DNA of 40,514 bases from Chloroflexota bacterium (lineage in GTDB: Bacteria > Chloroflexota > Limnocylindria > Limnocylindrales > CSP1-4), in NCBI GenBank assembly GCA_029778235.1, contig JAKOQS010000177.1, positions 1-40,514 on the forward strand. Direction: 5' to 3'. The translations under genes and the position numbers were made by a program. The notes under the pieces were generated by a model, which was not told the origin of the DNA, searched no databases, and saw only the letters and a list, made by a program, of their open reading frames with translations. Below, in pieces: positions 27,084 through 34,911 of the stretch; the stretch's first letter is position 1; each line of letters starts with the position of its first letter.

Positions 27084-27491
27084 TCAGCCCTCCACCCCCA
27101 GCAGCTCGCGCTCGCGCGCCGCCAGCTCGCTGAACGCCCCGGCGCGGATGGCGATCCGCGTCTCCCGGCCCTTCCGCCGCGTCTCCACGATCCCCGCCGC
27201 CCGCAGGCGCGCGATGTGCCAGCTCACCAGCGGCTGCGAGAGCCCGACCGTCTCGACGAGGTCGCCCACCGTCGCCGCGCCCTGGGCAAGCCGGCGGATG
27301 ATGCGCAGCCGGTTGACGTCCGCGAGCGCCCTGTGCACGTCGCGGAGCGCACGCAGGTCCGCAGGCTGGTCGACGACGGAGGCGATGGTCCCGCGGATGC
27401 GGGCGCGACTGGGCAGGGGGCCGTTCCTCGTGGCGGATCCGGCAGGCGTCCACGCGTTGGTGGACGCCCGGGCTATCGCATAAACGTTCAT
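27084..27491 (-). CDS. ArsR-type winged-helix transcriptional regulator heading the PI operon
   Basis: 135 residues from ATG 27491 (GTG 27515 is possible). The HTH core is standard: LADVNRLRIIRRLAQGAATVGDLVETVGLSQPLVSWHIARLRAAGIVETRRKGRE, followed by a short C-terminal part. No obvious metal-binding cysteine pair is present, so it may sense something other than metal. It is the first gene of the PI/mannoside operon, with one base to the next gene. A near-perfect 12-base palindrome covers its start codon, and a TTGACA hexamer lies at 27522-27517, both consistent with autoregulation of the operon. Confidence 0.85.
   Translation of the reverse strand: MNVYAIARASTNAWTPAGSATRNGPLPSRARIRGTIASVVDQPADLRALRDVHRALADVNRLRIIRRLAQGAATVGDLVETVGLSQPLVSWHIARLRAAGIVETRRKGRETRIAIRAGAFSELAARERELLGVEG
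27480..27491. promoter_or_regulatory. Putative ArsR-type operator over the start codon
   Basis: ATAAACGTTCAT is a palindrome with one mismatched pair, centred on AACGTT. It covers the first codon of the ArsR-type gene and lies downstream of a TTGACA (27522-27517), where a bound repressor would block the operon. It is one of the few AT-rich stretches here. Confidence 0.45.
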
Positions 27492-27675
27492 TGATGATGG
27501 GAGGACGCGGGACACCTGTCAAGGACGCGCCGGGCGGTCGAGGATGCGACGAATGGCAGAAGCGTCGATGGGATCGCGTGGCATGATGCTGCTGCGGCCC
27601 GACCGGCACAGCAGGTGCAGGCCCGCAGGTGCGGGATCCGCCTTCTGCATCGGTGGTCGCGTGCAGGAGTGGGCC

Positions 27676-29427
27676 ATGGTCCAACGCCCCCGCGCGGCTG
27701 CCGTCGCCGCAGCCCTCGTCCTCTCCATCATGCTGCCCGCCGTCGCGGCGCCGGGCGTCGCCAGCGCCGCCAACCCGGCGCCGGATCCCCCGCTGCCGAT
27801 CGCGAGCACCATCTCCGGCCACGCCCTCGGCATCGATGGCGGGTCTCTGGCCGGGGGGATCGTCACGGCGTGCTCGCTGACGGTCCCCTTCTGCAACTCC
27901 GACACCATCAGCCCCACCGCCAGGTACGCGATCACCGTCCCGGCCGGTGACACCTACCGCGTGGCGATCGACCCGCCGTTCCCCTACCTGGCCGGCTACT
28001 ACTCCGCGCCAGCCCTCTCGGCGTTCACGCAGGATGTGTCCCTCGCGAGCCCGATTCTCGTGGTCGGGGACGTCTCGCTGCGCGGGATGATCGTGCCCTT
28101 CGGGCCGGTTCCCCCGCCCGGGACCGGCGCGATCACCGGGTATGTCGTCGGCATCGATGCCGGCTCGCTGGCCGGAGGCCGGGTCACCGCGTGCTCCGCG
28201 GTCTGGTGGTGTGCGAGCGGGACCATCCAGCTCGACGGCTCGTACCAGATCGGCGTGCTGCCCCCCGGCGCGTACACCCTCGCCATCCAGCCGTCGCTCG
28301 GTTCGCCGTACCCGTCCGGGTACTACGCATCGTGGGCGCCCGGCAACTTCACCACCAGCATCTCGAGCGCGACCGCCGTCGGCGTCGCGTACGGGGTGAC
28401 CGTCGTGCCGACCGTGGTGGTCCCGCTGTCCGGCCCCGTGCCGAGCGTCGGATCGATCTCGGGGAGCGTCGTCGGGTCCGGCGGCGCCTCTCTCGCCGGC
28501 GGCACGGTGACGGCCTGCAGCACCGCCTACGCGTGCACGAGAGCATCGATCGGATCCGGCGGCGCCTACTGGATCGGATACCTCCCGGCCGGGAACTACA
28601 CGGTGTCCGTCACGCCGCCGTCGTCTTCCTGGCTCACCGGGTTCTACTCGGCATCGGCGCCCGGCTACTTCACCACCAGTGCCGCGGCCGCGACCGTCAT
28701 CACCGTCTGGAACTCCAACGTGGCCCTGCCGACGATCGTCGTCCCATGGGCCGTGACCTACGGCGCCCTGTCCGGCTACGTCCAGGGCCTCACCCCCGGC
28801 GCGCTCGCGGGCGGGACCGTCACCGCGTGCAACGCCGCCGCCGCCTGCGCCACCACCACGATCGGCTCCGACGGAGCCTACTGGCTCGGCTCGCTGCCGT
28901 CGGGCAGCTACACGGTCAAGATCGTGCCGGTGGCGAGCTCCGGCTATCCCACCGGCTACTACGCGGCCGGCGGCACAGGCCACTTCACCGTCAGCGCGTC
29001 GTCTGCGACCGTCGTCAGCGTCGCCGGTGCGACCGTCACCTTGCCGACGATCGTCGTTCCATGGACCGGGTCCGGCACCGGTGGGATCGTCGTCGGGCCT
29101 CCCAAGGCGTACGTCGTGTGGGCGTTCCTGCGTCCCGAGTTCACCGACGGGACCACGACCTCGCTGCGCATCGCCGAAGGCGAGCGAGCCGAGCTCGCGT
29201 CCTACATCGACCCGCAGCTGGCCGGCATGCGCGTCGAGGTCTGGCGCCGGCTCAAGGGCAAGAGCTGGGTCATGATCACGACGCGCGGGATCTCCGGCGC
29301 CGGCTGGGTGATCTACAGGTTCACCGCGACCGCGGGCACCAACGATGCTCAGTACCGGTTCCACCTGCCCGCGACCCCGATGACCATCAGCGTGTGGAGC
29401 GTTGCGCGCACCGTGCGTCTCCTCTAG
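27676..29427 (+). CDS. Secreted protein with four CX5-6C repeats
   Basis: 583 residues from ATG 27676, preceded by AGGAG six bases upstream. The N-terminus is a signal peptide (basic start, hydrophobic core, APGVASAA cleavage region). Four repeats of about 100 residues follow, each opening like GSISGSVVG, then SLAGGTVTACS with a second cysteine five or six residues on, an IGYLPAGNYTVSVTPP strand segment, a GYYASWAPGNFTTS block and LPTIVVP. The fold resembles carboxypeptidase-regulatory or SpaA-like beta-sandwich repeats. The C-terminal domain (about 475-583, with VEVWRRLKGKSW) is shared with the next gene. Rich in Ser/Thr, so a likely acceptor for O-glycosylation. Function unknown, probably cell-surface. 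Confidence 0.8.
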   Translation: MVQRPRAAAVAAALVLSIMLPAVAAPGVASAANPAPDPPLPIASTISGHALGIDGGSLAGGIVTACSLTVPFCNSDTISPTARYAITVPAGDTYRVAIDPPFPYLAGYYSAPALSAFTQDVSLASPILVVGDVSLRGMIVPFGPVPPPGTGAITGYVVGIDAGSLAGGRVTACSAVWWCASGTIQLDGSYQIGVLPPGAYTLAIQPSLGSPYPSGYYASWAPGNFTTSISSATAVGVAYGVTVVPTVVVPLSGPVPSVGSISGSVVGSGGASLAGGTVTACSTAYACTRASIGSGGAYWIGYLPAGNYTVSVTPPSSSWLTGFYSASAPGYFTTSAAAATVITVWNSNVALPTIVVPWAVTYGALSGYVQGLTPGALAGGTVTACNAAAACATTTIGSDGAYWLGSLPSGSYTVKIVPVASSGYPTGYYAAGGTGHFTVSASSATVVSVAGATVTLPTIVVPWTGSGTGGIVVGPPKAYVVWAFLRPEFTDGTTTSLRIAEGERAELASYIDPQLAGMRVEVWRRLKGKSWVMITTRGISGAGWVIYRFTATAGTNDAQYRFHLPATPMTISVWSVARTVRLL

Positions 29428-29453
29428 GGCACGGCCCTCGTGATCCGGAGCAC

Positions 29454-29488
29454 GCGAAAGGGAGGCGGCCCAGCCGCCTCCCTTTCGC
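29454..29488. terminator. 16-bp perfect hairpin terminator
   Basis: GCGAAAGGGAGGCGGC (29454-29469), a three-base loop and the exact complement (29473-29488). It begins 27 bases after the stop of the first repeat protein. The T-run lies inside the distal arm (CCCTTTCGC) rather than after it, so it could work in both directions. Confidence 0.8.
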
Positions 29489-29503
29489 ATCCCGGGCGAG
29501 ATG

Positions 29504-29638
29504 GCCATCCGCCGCCCCGCCCCGGCTGCCATCCGCCGCCCCGCCCCGGCTGCCATCCGCCGCCCCGCCCCGGCTGCCATCCGCCGCCCCGCCCCGGCTG
29601 CCATCCGCCGCCCCGCCCCGGCTGCCATCCGCCGCCCC
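29504..29638 (+). repeat. 24-bp tandem repeat, about 5.6 copies
   Basis: The unit runs GCCATCCGCC-GCCCCGCCCC-GGCT and is repeated without change, the last copy partial. It starts 16 bases after the terminator and lies in a 429-base gap between the two repeat-protein genes. The period is a multiple of three so frames stay open on both strands, but they have no start signal and low complexity; I do not call a gene. Rest of the gap: a candidate -10 (TAGCAT, 29737-29742) and the leader of the next gene. Confidence 0.9.
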
Positions 29639-29736
29639 GGGTCCCGTTCGCCGCGCCGCCCGCGGGGCGGAGGTCCTCGCCGGCTGCCGGGCGCAGCCCG
29701 CGACGATGGTCACTTCCACGGGCGGCAGGGGCGCGC

Positions 29737-29742
29737 TAGCAT
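29737..29742 (+). promoter_or_regulatory. Candidate -10 (TAGCAT) for the second repeat protein
   Basis: GCTAGCATC resembles the GCTAnnCT-type -10 elements seen elsewhere. It would leave a leader of about 110 bases before ATG 29857. No clear -35. Confidence 0.3.
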
Positions 29743-29856
29743 CAGGGCCGGATCGCGAGCGAAGGCGATCGGTCGAGCGAACCCCGGCGGACGATGGACG
29801 GCGATCCATGTGCCTGGTCCGACGGCCGAGCTCGGCCTGCAGTGGGGTTGCGAGCG

Positions 29857-31293
29857 ATGGATCTCCGACGACGCGCAGCGGCACTTGTGGCCGCGCTCTC
29901 CCTGGCCGCGCTCATCCCCGCCGCGGTGCCGGCCGGCGCCGCGGCCATCGTCCCAGCCGAGGGCGGCGTCATCTACGGGACCGTCATCGGCCAGGACCAC
30001 GGGACGCTGATGGGCGGGACCGTCTCCGCGTGCCTCACGTACGGCGGCTGCTGGCGGGCCACGATCGACTCGCAGCAGACCTACCGGTTCGACGACCTGC
30101 CCGGCGGTCCGTACACGATCGGCGTGACCCCGCCCTCGTACGGCGCCCGGTACGTCCCCGGCTGGTACTCGTCGTGGTCGGTCGGCAACTTCACCGCCAC
30201 GTACGGCGATGCCACGGTCGTGTACCCGGCGCCCCAGCGCATCCTGCCCCCGATCGTGGTGCCGGTCCGCGCGCCGACGCTCGGCTCGATCACCGGGCGC
30301 GTGCTCGCCACCACCGGCGCGCCGCTCGCCGGCGGATCCGTGATGGCCTGTGGGCTCACGCAGGGATGCCGGTCGGTCGCGATCGGCTGGGACGGCCAGT
30401 ACGCGATCGGCGGGCTCCTGCCCGACCAGTACCGGGTGTCGATCACGCCGCCGCCGTTCACGGCATACCCATCCGGCTGGTACTCGGCGTGGTCGCCCGG
30501 CAACTTCACCACCTTCGCCGGCAACGCCACCCTGGTGTGGGTCGGGTCCGGCAACGTCGCGCTGCCCACGATCCTCGTGCCCGTGCCGATCGTGATGCGC
30601 GGGTCGATCTCCGGCTCCGTGATCGGCGGGGACGGCGGCTCGCTCGCCGGCGCCACGGTCACCGCGTGCCCCGTGCCCGCCGGCCCCTGCACCGCGCGCC
30701 AGGTGGCGTGGGACGGGACATACCTCATCCCCGGGCTCGCCCCGGGGAACCACGTCGTGTCCGTGGCGCCGCCGCCCGGCGCCCCGTACCTCTCCGGCTG
30801 GTACTCGTCCTGGTCCATCGGCAACTTCAACACCAGCCTCGGCAACGCGTCGCTCGTCTCCGTCGCGTTCGTGAACGTCCCGCTGCCGCGCATCGTGGTC
30901 CCGCGCTTCCTGGCCGTGGGCGGGCCGGCCGCGACGCCCGCGACGCCGCAGGCCGGCACCACCGCCACCGGCTCCGTCCGTCCGGCCGCCCTGACGTCCT
31001 GGATCCGGCCGGCGGCCACGTCGCAGGTCCGGTCGATGGTGTCCGTCGCGTCGGGCGCGAAGGTGGACCTCGTGGCGCGCACCGAGACCTACTACGCCGG
31101 CCGGGCCGTCGAGGTCTGGCGCCGCGTCGGGTCGGGCCCCTGGGCGAAGGTCGCGACGCGCACCGTCGCCGCCGACGGATCGGTCGTCTACCGGTTCGCG
31201 GCGCGCGAGGACGCCGCATACCGCCTGCGCATGCCCGCGTCCGCATCCGCGCGCGAGGCCGTCGGCCTGGTCCGGACGGTCTGGGTCCGCTGA
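29857..31293 (+). CDS. Secreted protein with three CX5-6C repeats (paralogue)
   Basis: 478 residues from ATG 29857, the codon that gives a clean signal peptide (MDLRRRAAALVAALSLAA, cleavage near AGAAA). An ATG at 29794 would add 21 residues before it. Three repeats of the same type as in the upstream gene follow, each with a CX5-6C pair (CLTYGGC, CGLTQGC, CPVPAGPC) and a GWYSSWSxGNF block. A Thr/Ala/Pro-rich linker leads to the shared C-terminal domain (VEVWRRVGSGPW, VVYRFAAREDAAYRLRMP). It looks like a tandem gene duplication that differs in repeat number. Function unknown. Confidence 0.8.
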   Translation: MDLRRRAAALVAALSLAALIPAAVPAGAAAIVPAEGGVIYGTVIGQDHGTLMGGTVSACLTYGGCWRATIDSQQTYRFDDLPGGPYTIGVTPPSYGARYVPGWYSSWSVGNFTATYGDATVVYPAPQRILPPIVVPVRAPTLGSITGRVLATTGAPLAGGSVMACGLTQGCRSVAIGWDGQYAIGGLLPDQYRVSITPPPFTAYPSGWYSAWSPGNFTTFAGNATLVWVGSGNVALPTILVPVPIVMRGSISGSVIGGDGGSLAGATVTACPVPAGPCTARQVAWDGTYLIPGLAPGNHVVSVAPPPGAPYLSGWYSSWSIGNFNTSLGNASLVSVAFVNVPLPRIVVPRFLAVGGPAATPATPQAGTTATGSVRPAALTSWIRPAATSQVRSMVSVASGAKVDLVARTETYYAGRAVEVWRRVGSGPWAKVATRTVAADGSVVYRFAAREDAAYRLRMPASASAREAVGLVRTVWVR

Positions 31294-31340
31294 GCGCGGA
31301 GCGTGAAGCCGGAGACCCCACCCGGGGCCCCGGCGCAGAT

Positions 31341-31378
31341 CGAACGAGGGGGCGGCCCACCGGCCGCCCCCTCGTTCG
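31341..31378. terminator. 17-bp perfect hairpin terminator
   Basis: CGAACGAGGGGGCGGCC (31341-31357), a four-base loop and the exact complement (31362-31378). It lies 48 bases after the stop of the second repeat protein, in the same relative place and of the same build as the hairpin after the first one. Confidence 0.8.
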
Positions 31379-31436
31379 TGTCCGGTGGCCGGACGCTTCC
31401 GGGCCGGTCGGCGGTTCGCACACGCGGCCGTCGCGT

Positions 31437-31444
31437 GCGACCAT
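31437..31444 (+). promoter_or_regulatory. Candidate -10 seven bases before a start codon
   Basis: GACCAT (31439-31444), preceded by TGC as in an extended -10, ends seven bases before ATG 31452. The hexamer itself is a weak match. Confidence 0.35.
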
Positions 31445-31451
31445 CGCGCGG

Positions 31452-32990
31452 ATGCGTGCAGCCTCCTCCGCCGCGGTCGCCCTGCTCCTCGTGCTCGCCG
31501 TCCCGATCGGGGCGGCCGTCGTCTCCGTCTCCCGGCCGGCGCCGGCCGACGCCGCCCCCCGGGAAGGGGCGCCCGAGCCCGTGCCGTCGACGGCGCTCGC
31601 ACCCGACGCCGACGGTGCCGAGGGGCCGGCGACGACCACGCCGTGGGTGGGAGCACCCGCCAGGGCGGAGGTGTACGCGACGCAGGTCTCGATCGTCCCG
31701 GGTGAACGGATCGACCTGCACGTCAGCACGCCCGCGAAGTCGTACAAGCTCCGCGTCTACCGCGAGGCGGCCACCGAGGACGGCCGGCGGGCCGAGCTCA
31801 TCCGGTACCGGGTGGATGGCCGCAAGGGCGTGGACCAGCGGAAGCGGGTCTCGATGGATGCCGATTCGACGCCGCGCGCGAACTGGACCGTGACCGACAC
31901 GGTCCGCACCACCCGCTCGTGGAAGCCCGGCGTGTACACGATCCTGGTGCTCGACGCGAACGACACGCGGAGCTCCGCGATCGTCGTCGTCCGGTCCCCG
32001 ACGATCCGGCACGACGCGCCGCTGCTGGTCGTCCCGGTCCTCACGTACCAGGCGTACAACGACTGGGGCGGCGCGTCGTCGTACCTCGACGAGAGGGGCG
32101 TCCGGTCGTTCCGGGTGAGCTTCGACCGGCCCTACGTGGCCGGGCCCGGCCTCTGGTGGTCCACGCGGGACAGCAAGCTCGCGGGCTACGTGGCATCACA
32201 CACCGACGACCTCCAGTTCACGACCGACTACGACCTGTCGCTCGCTCCGCCCACCACGTACCCGAGCTTCACGGTGCTCGTCCGGCACACCGAGTACGCG
32301 TCCAAGGCCATGTACGACTGGCTCGACGAGGGCGTGCGCGTGCGGGGCGCCATGGGCCTGGCCAACTTCGGCGCGAACGCGCTCTACTGGCAGGTGCGGC
32401 TGGAGCCCGCGGCGACAGGCGCCAACCTGCGGACCGCGCCGCGCGAGATCGTCATCTACCGCAACGACAGCGTCACGCTGGACCGCTCGCCGCGGGATCC
32501 GGTCGTGGGGCCCACCACGACCACGCGCTTCCGCGACCCGCCGGTGGGCAGGCCGGAGGGCCTGCTCCTGGGCGCCCAGTTCCGGGCGAAGCTGGGCACG
32601 GATTCGGACGACCGCTGGCCGATGGGGGTCGCCCCGACGATGCCGTGGTCCCTCCTCGACGGGACGGGGTGGACGGCCGGCTCGACCTACATCTGGAACC
32701 TGATGGCCGGCGAGGGCGACGAGGTCGTCGCCGGGCCCGACGGGTCCACGACGCTCGAGGTCCTCACGTCGCAGGCGGTGAGCACGACGCTCGAGTTCGT
32801 GCACCCCGCCGCGACGCTGCGGATCTTCCCGTCCGGCGGGCGCGTGTTCAACGCCTCGACGCTCGGGTGGGCCTGCCTGCTGCCGCCGGCCGAGTTCGAT
32901 CCCGGCGTGAGCGACGCCAGCTTCGGCCGGTTCACACGGAACATCCTCGCGTGGGTCGCGGGCGACGACGGCGGGCCGCACGGGCCCTGA
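31452..32990 (+). CDS. Secreted protein with a DMFase large-subunit-like C-terminal domain
   Basis: 512 residues with a signal peptide (SSAAVALLLVLAVPIGAAVV, cleavage near PADA). An N-terminal beta-sandwich part (about 70-185, YATQVSIVPGERIDLHVST) resembles the domain that precedes the catalytic part in this family. The main domain (about 190-505) follows the N,N-dimethylformamidase large-subunit pattern: LLVVPVLTYQAYNDWGG, FTTDYDLS, a VRHTEYASKAMYD motif where family members usually have GHDEYWS, then NFGANALYWQVRLEP. The normal GHDEYW core is altered to RHTEYA, so amidase activity is doubtful. Export is unusual for a DMFase; a carbohydrate or surface role is possible. Confidence 0.75.
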   Translation: MRAASSAAVALLLVLAVPIGAAVVSVSRPAPADAAPREGAPEPVPSTALAPDADGAEGPATTTPWVGAPARAEVYATQVSIVPGERIDLHVSTPAKSYKLRVYREAATEDGRRAELIRYRVDGRKGVDQRKRVSMDADSTPRANWTVTDTVRTTRSWKPGVYTILVLDANDTRSSAIVVVRSPTIRHDAPLLVVPVLTYQAYNDWGGASSYLDERGVRSFRVSFDRPYVAGPGLWWSTRDSKLAGYVASHTDDLQFTTDYDLSLAPPTTYPSFTVLVRHTEYASKAMYDWLDEGVRVRGAMGLANFGANALYWQVRLEPAATGANLRTAPREIVIYRNDSVTLDRSPRDPVVGPTTTTRFRDPPVGRPEGLLLGAQFRAKLGTDSDDRWPMGVAPTMPWSLLDGTGWTAGSTYIWNLMAGEGDEVVAGPDGSTTLEVLTSQAVSTTLEFVHPAATLRIFPSGGRVFNASTLGWACLLPPAEFDPGVSDASFGRFTRNILAWVAGDDGGPHGP

Positions 32991-33063
32991 CCGGACCGCG
33001 GCGGCCCCGGGGGATCGCGTCGCACGGGCCCTGACCCGATCGCCGTGGGCCCGGGGGGATCGC
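32977..33063 (+). repeat. Direct repeat of about 43 bp over the stop codon
   Basis: Copy 1 (about 32977-33018) contains the last codons and stop of the DMFase-like gene; copy 2 (about 33021-33063) follows at once. Both run CGCACGGGCCCTGACC, then a GC-rich middle and GGGGGATCGC, with a few differences. Looks like a local duplication of the gene end. Confidence 0.6.
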
Positions 33064-33080
33064 CCGGGGCGCGACCGCGG

Positions 33081-33086
33081 TACGCT
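33081..33086 (+). promoter_or_regulatory. -10 element (TACGCT) seven bases before a start codon
   Basis: TACGCT ends seven bases before ATG 33094, so the CapA-like mRNA is probably leaderless. No ribosome-binding site is seen. Confidence 0.5.
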
Positions 33087-33093
33087 TCCCCCG

Positions 33094-34890
33094 ATGGACC
33101 AGCGTCGGCCGTCGACCTCGATCCGCTCGAACGCCCATCCGCGCCTCCCGGTCGCACCGGGGCCGCAGCCTGGAACAGTCCCGCGCTCGGCAGCCGCGCG
33201 ACCGCCCGCCCCCCGCGCCCGCCTCGTGCTCGCCCGCCGGCGCGCGATCGTCGCCGCGGTCGTGGCGGCCGTCGTGCTCGTCTCGGTCTCGTTCGTGGTC
33301 TCGCGGACGCCCCCGCGATGGGCATCCGGGGCCGGGCCCACGCCCCCGCCCGCGGTCGCCGCCGGTGGTGTCTCCGCGGGCGCCGCGGCGAGCCCGTCGG
33401 CCGACGCCGCGTCCGCGACCCCCGCCTCCGTCGCGCCCGCCGTCGCAGGCCCCGCAGCCGGTTCGCCGGCGACCTTCCCGCTGGCGCTCGTCGCTCCCGT
33501 GGACGACCTGCGCACCGGCTATACGTCCGCCCAGGTCCGATCCCTCGTGCGCGCGGGCAAGATCCTGCTCCCCTGCGGTGTCTCGGCGGTCGCGGTCGCC
33601 GGCGAGTCCGTCGAGCTGCCCGCGAAGGCCTGCACGAAGGCGACGTCCATGCAGGCGGCCGTCCGCAAGGCGCCGTCGCGCCTGGCCCTGCTCCCCGCGG
33701 GGCTGGTGGATCCGCGCGTGAAGGTCCTCACCGTGGACGGCGCCGACCTCTTCGGGAACACCGTCGTGCGCGCCCGGACGTACCCGGTGGAGGGCTCGTC
33801 GGACGCGCTCCCGTCCGAGCTCGCCGGTCCCGCCACGGTGTACGCGGCGGACGACATCCGCACGATCGTCTCCACCGGTGACACGTGTCCCGACCGCTCC
33901 GTCAGCCTGTGGGCCGTCGTGAAGGGCAAGGGCTGGGACTGGACGCTCCAGGGCGGCACCGCCCGCTACACCGGCACGTACATGGATCGCCGCTACGACG
34001 GTCCGACCGGGAACGGCTGGGAGGTCGTGAAGGCGGTGCGGACGGGCAAGGACGAAGGCGCGATCTGGTCGATGATCAAGGACGCGGACATCGCGGTGAA
34101 CGACTTCGAGTGCCCGATGGTCGCCGACTTCACGCAGCACGAGGAGGGCACGTTCTTCACGATCGACCCGGAGGTCGCCGGCCTCATGAAGCGGGTCGGC
34201 ATGGACGTCCTCTCCCTGGCGTCGAACCACATCACCGACCTCGGCTCGCGGGGCGTGCTCCAGACCGTGGCGTACGCCGACAAGGCCGGGGTGAAGCACG
34301 CCGGGGCGGGGAAGAACCTCGCCGCCGCGATGGCCCCCGCGATCGTGGACGTTCGCGGCCTCCGCTTCGCGATCCTCTCCTGGGACGCGACCGGGCAGGC
34401 GAGGGGCGCCACCGGGTCCGCCGCCGGGGCCATGCGCGCCACCACGGCAGGCGTGAAGAAGGCCGTGGCCGCGGCGCGCAAGAAGGCGGACATCGTCATC
34501 GCGATGCCCCAGTGGAACTGGCCCGAGTACTCCGCCGCCTTCAGCCAGACCGCGCTGAAGCAGCGCGACGCCTGGTTCGCGGCCGGCGTCGACCACATCC
34601 TCGGCAGCGGGACGCACTGGGCGAGCGGGATCTCGATCACGAAGCCGGACGCCGACGGCGGGTGGCGGCTGGCGGTGACGAGCCACGGGAACTTCCTGTT
34701 CGGCCAGGACTGGAGCCGCCAGACGCAGGAGGGCGTGATCTACGAGGTCACGTTCCGTGGCCGGGACCTCGCGCAGGTCCGGCTCCACCCGTACATCGTG
34801 ATGGACGGCGCCCAGCCGAACCTCGTGGCGTCGAAGACGGACGGCGCGTTCGTCCAGCGACAGGTGTTCCGGGCGAGCGACCTGCCCTGA
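33094..34890 (+). CDS. CapA-family protein, membrane-anchored, with altered active-site residues
   Basis: 598 residues. One membrane segment at about 50-70 (AIVAAVVAAVVLVSVSFVV) after a basic, Pro-rich N-terminus, then a Ser/Ala/Pro-rich stalk to about 125. Residues about 128-270 form a separate domain (TGYTSAQVRSLVRAGKILLP) with two cysteines. The CapA metallophosphatase-like part follows, with DIAVNDFECP, the SLASNHITD motif (N378, H379) and GAGKNLAAAMAPAIVDV. Two usual metal-ligand motifs differ: the HWGxEY site reads QWNWPEY (473-479), and HPH reads GTHWAS. CapA relatives act in poly-gamma-glutamate and other envelope polymers; no capB/C genes are nearby, so the substrate is open. Probably faces outside. 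Confidence 0.8.
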   Translation: MDQRRPSTSIRSNAHPRLPVAPGPQPGTVPRSAAARPPAPRARLVLARRRAIVAAVVAAVVLVSVSFVVSRTPPRWASGAGPTPPPAVAAGGVSAGAAASPSADAASATPASVAPAVAGPAAGSPATFPLALVAPVDDLRTGYTSAQVRSLVRAGKILLPCGVSAVAVAGESVELPAKACTKATSMQAAVRKAPSRLALLPAGLVDPRVKVLTVDGADLFGNTVVRARTYPVEGSSDALPSELAGPATVYAADDIRTIVSTGDTCPDRSVSLWAVVKGKGWDWTLQGGTARYTGTYMDRRYDGPTGNGWEVVKAVRTGKDEGAIWSMIKDADIAVNDFECPMVADFTQHEEGTFFTIDPEVAGLMKRVGMDVLSLASNHITDLGSRGVLQTVAYADKAGVKHAGAGKNLAAAMAPAIVDVRGLRFAILSWDATGQARGATGSAAGAMRATTAGVKKAVAAARKKADIVIAMPQWNWPEYSAAFSQTALKQRDAWFAAGVDHILGSGTHWASGISITKPDADGGWRLAVTSHGNFLFGQDWSRQTQEGVIYEVTFRGRDLAQVRLHPYIVMDGAQPNLVASKTDGAFVQRQVFRASDLP

Positions 34891-34911
34891 CGCGTGTGGG
34901 CGCCGCGGCGC

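Noticed and set aside
29504-29638. CRISPR-like array
   Set aside because: Units are tandem with no spacers.
29387-29884. Open frames on both strands through the 24-bp repeat
   Set aside because: They stay open only because the period is a multiple of three; no start signal and no non-repetitive domain.
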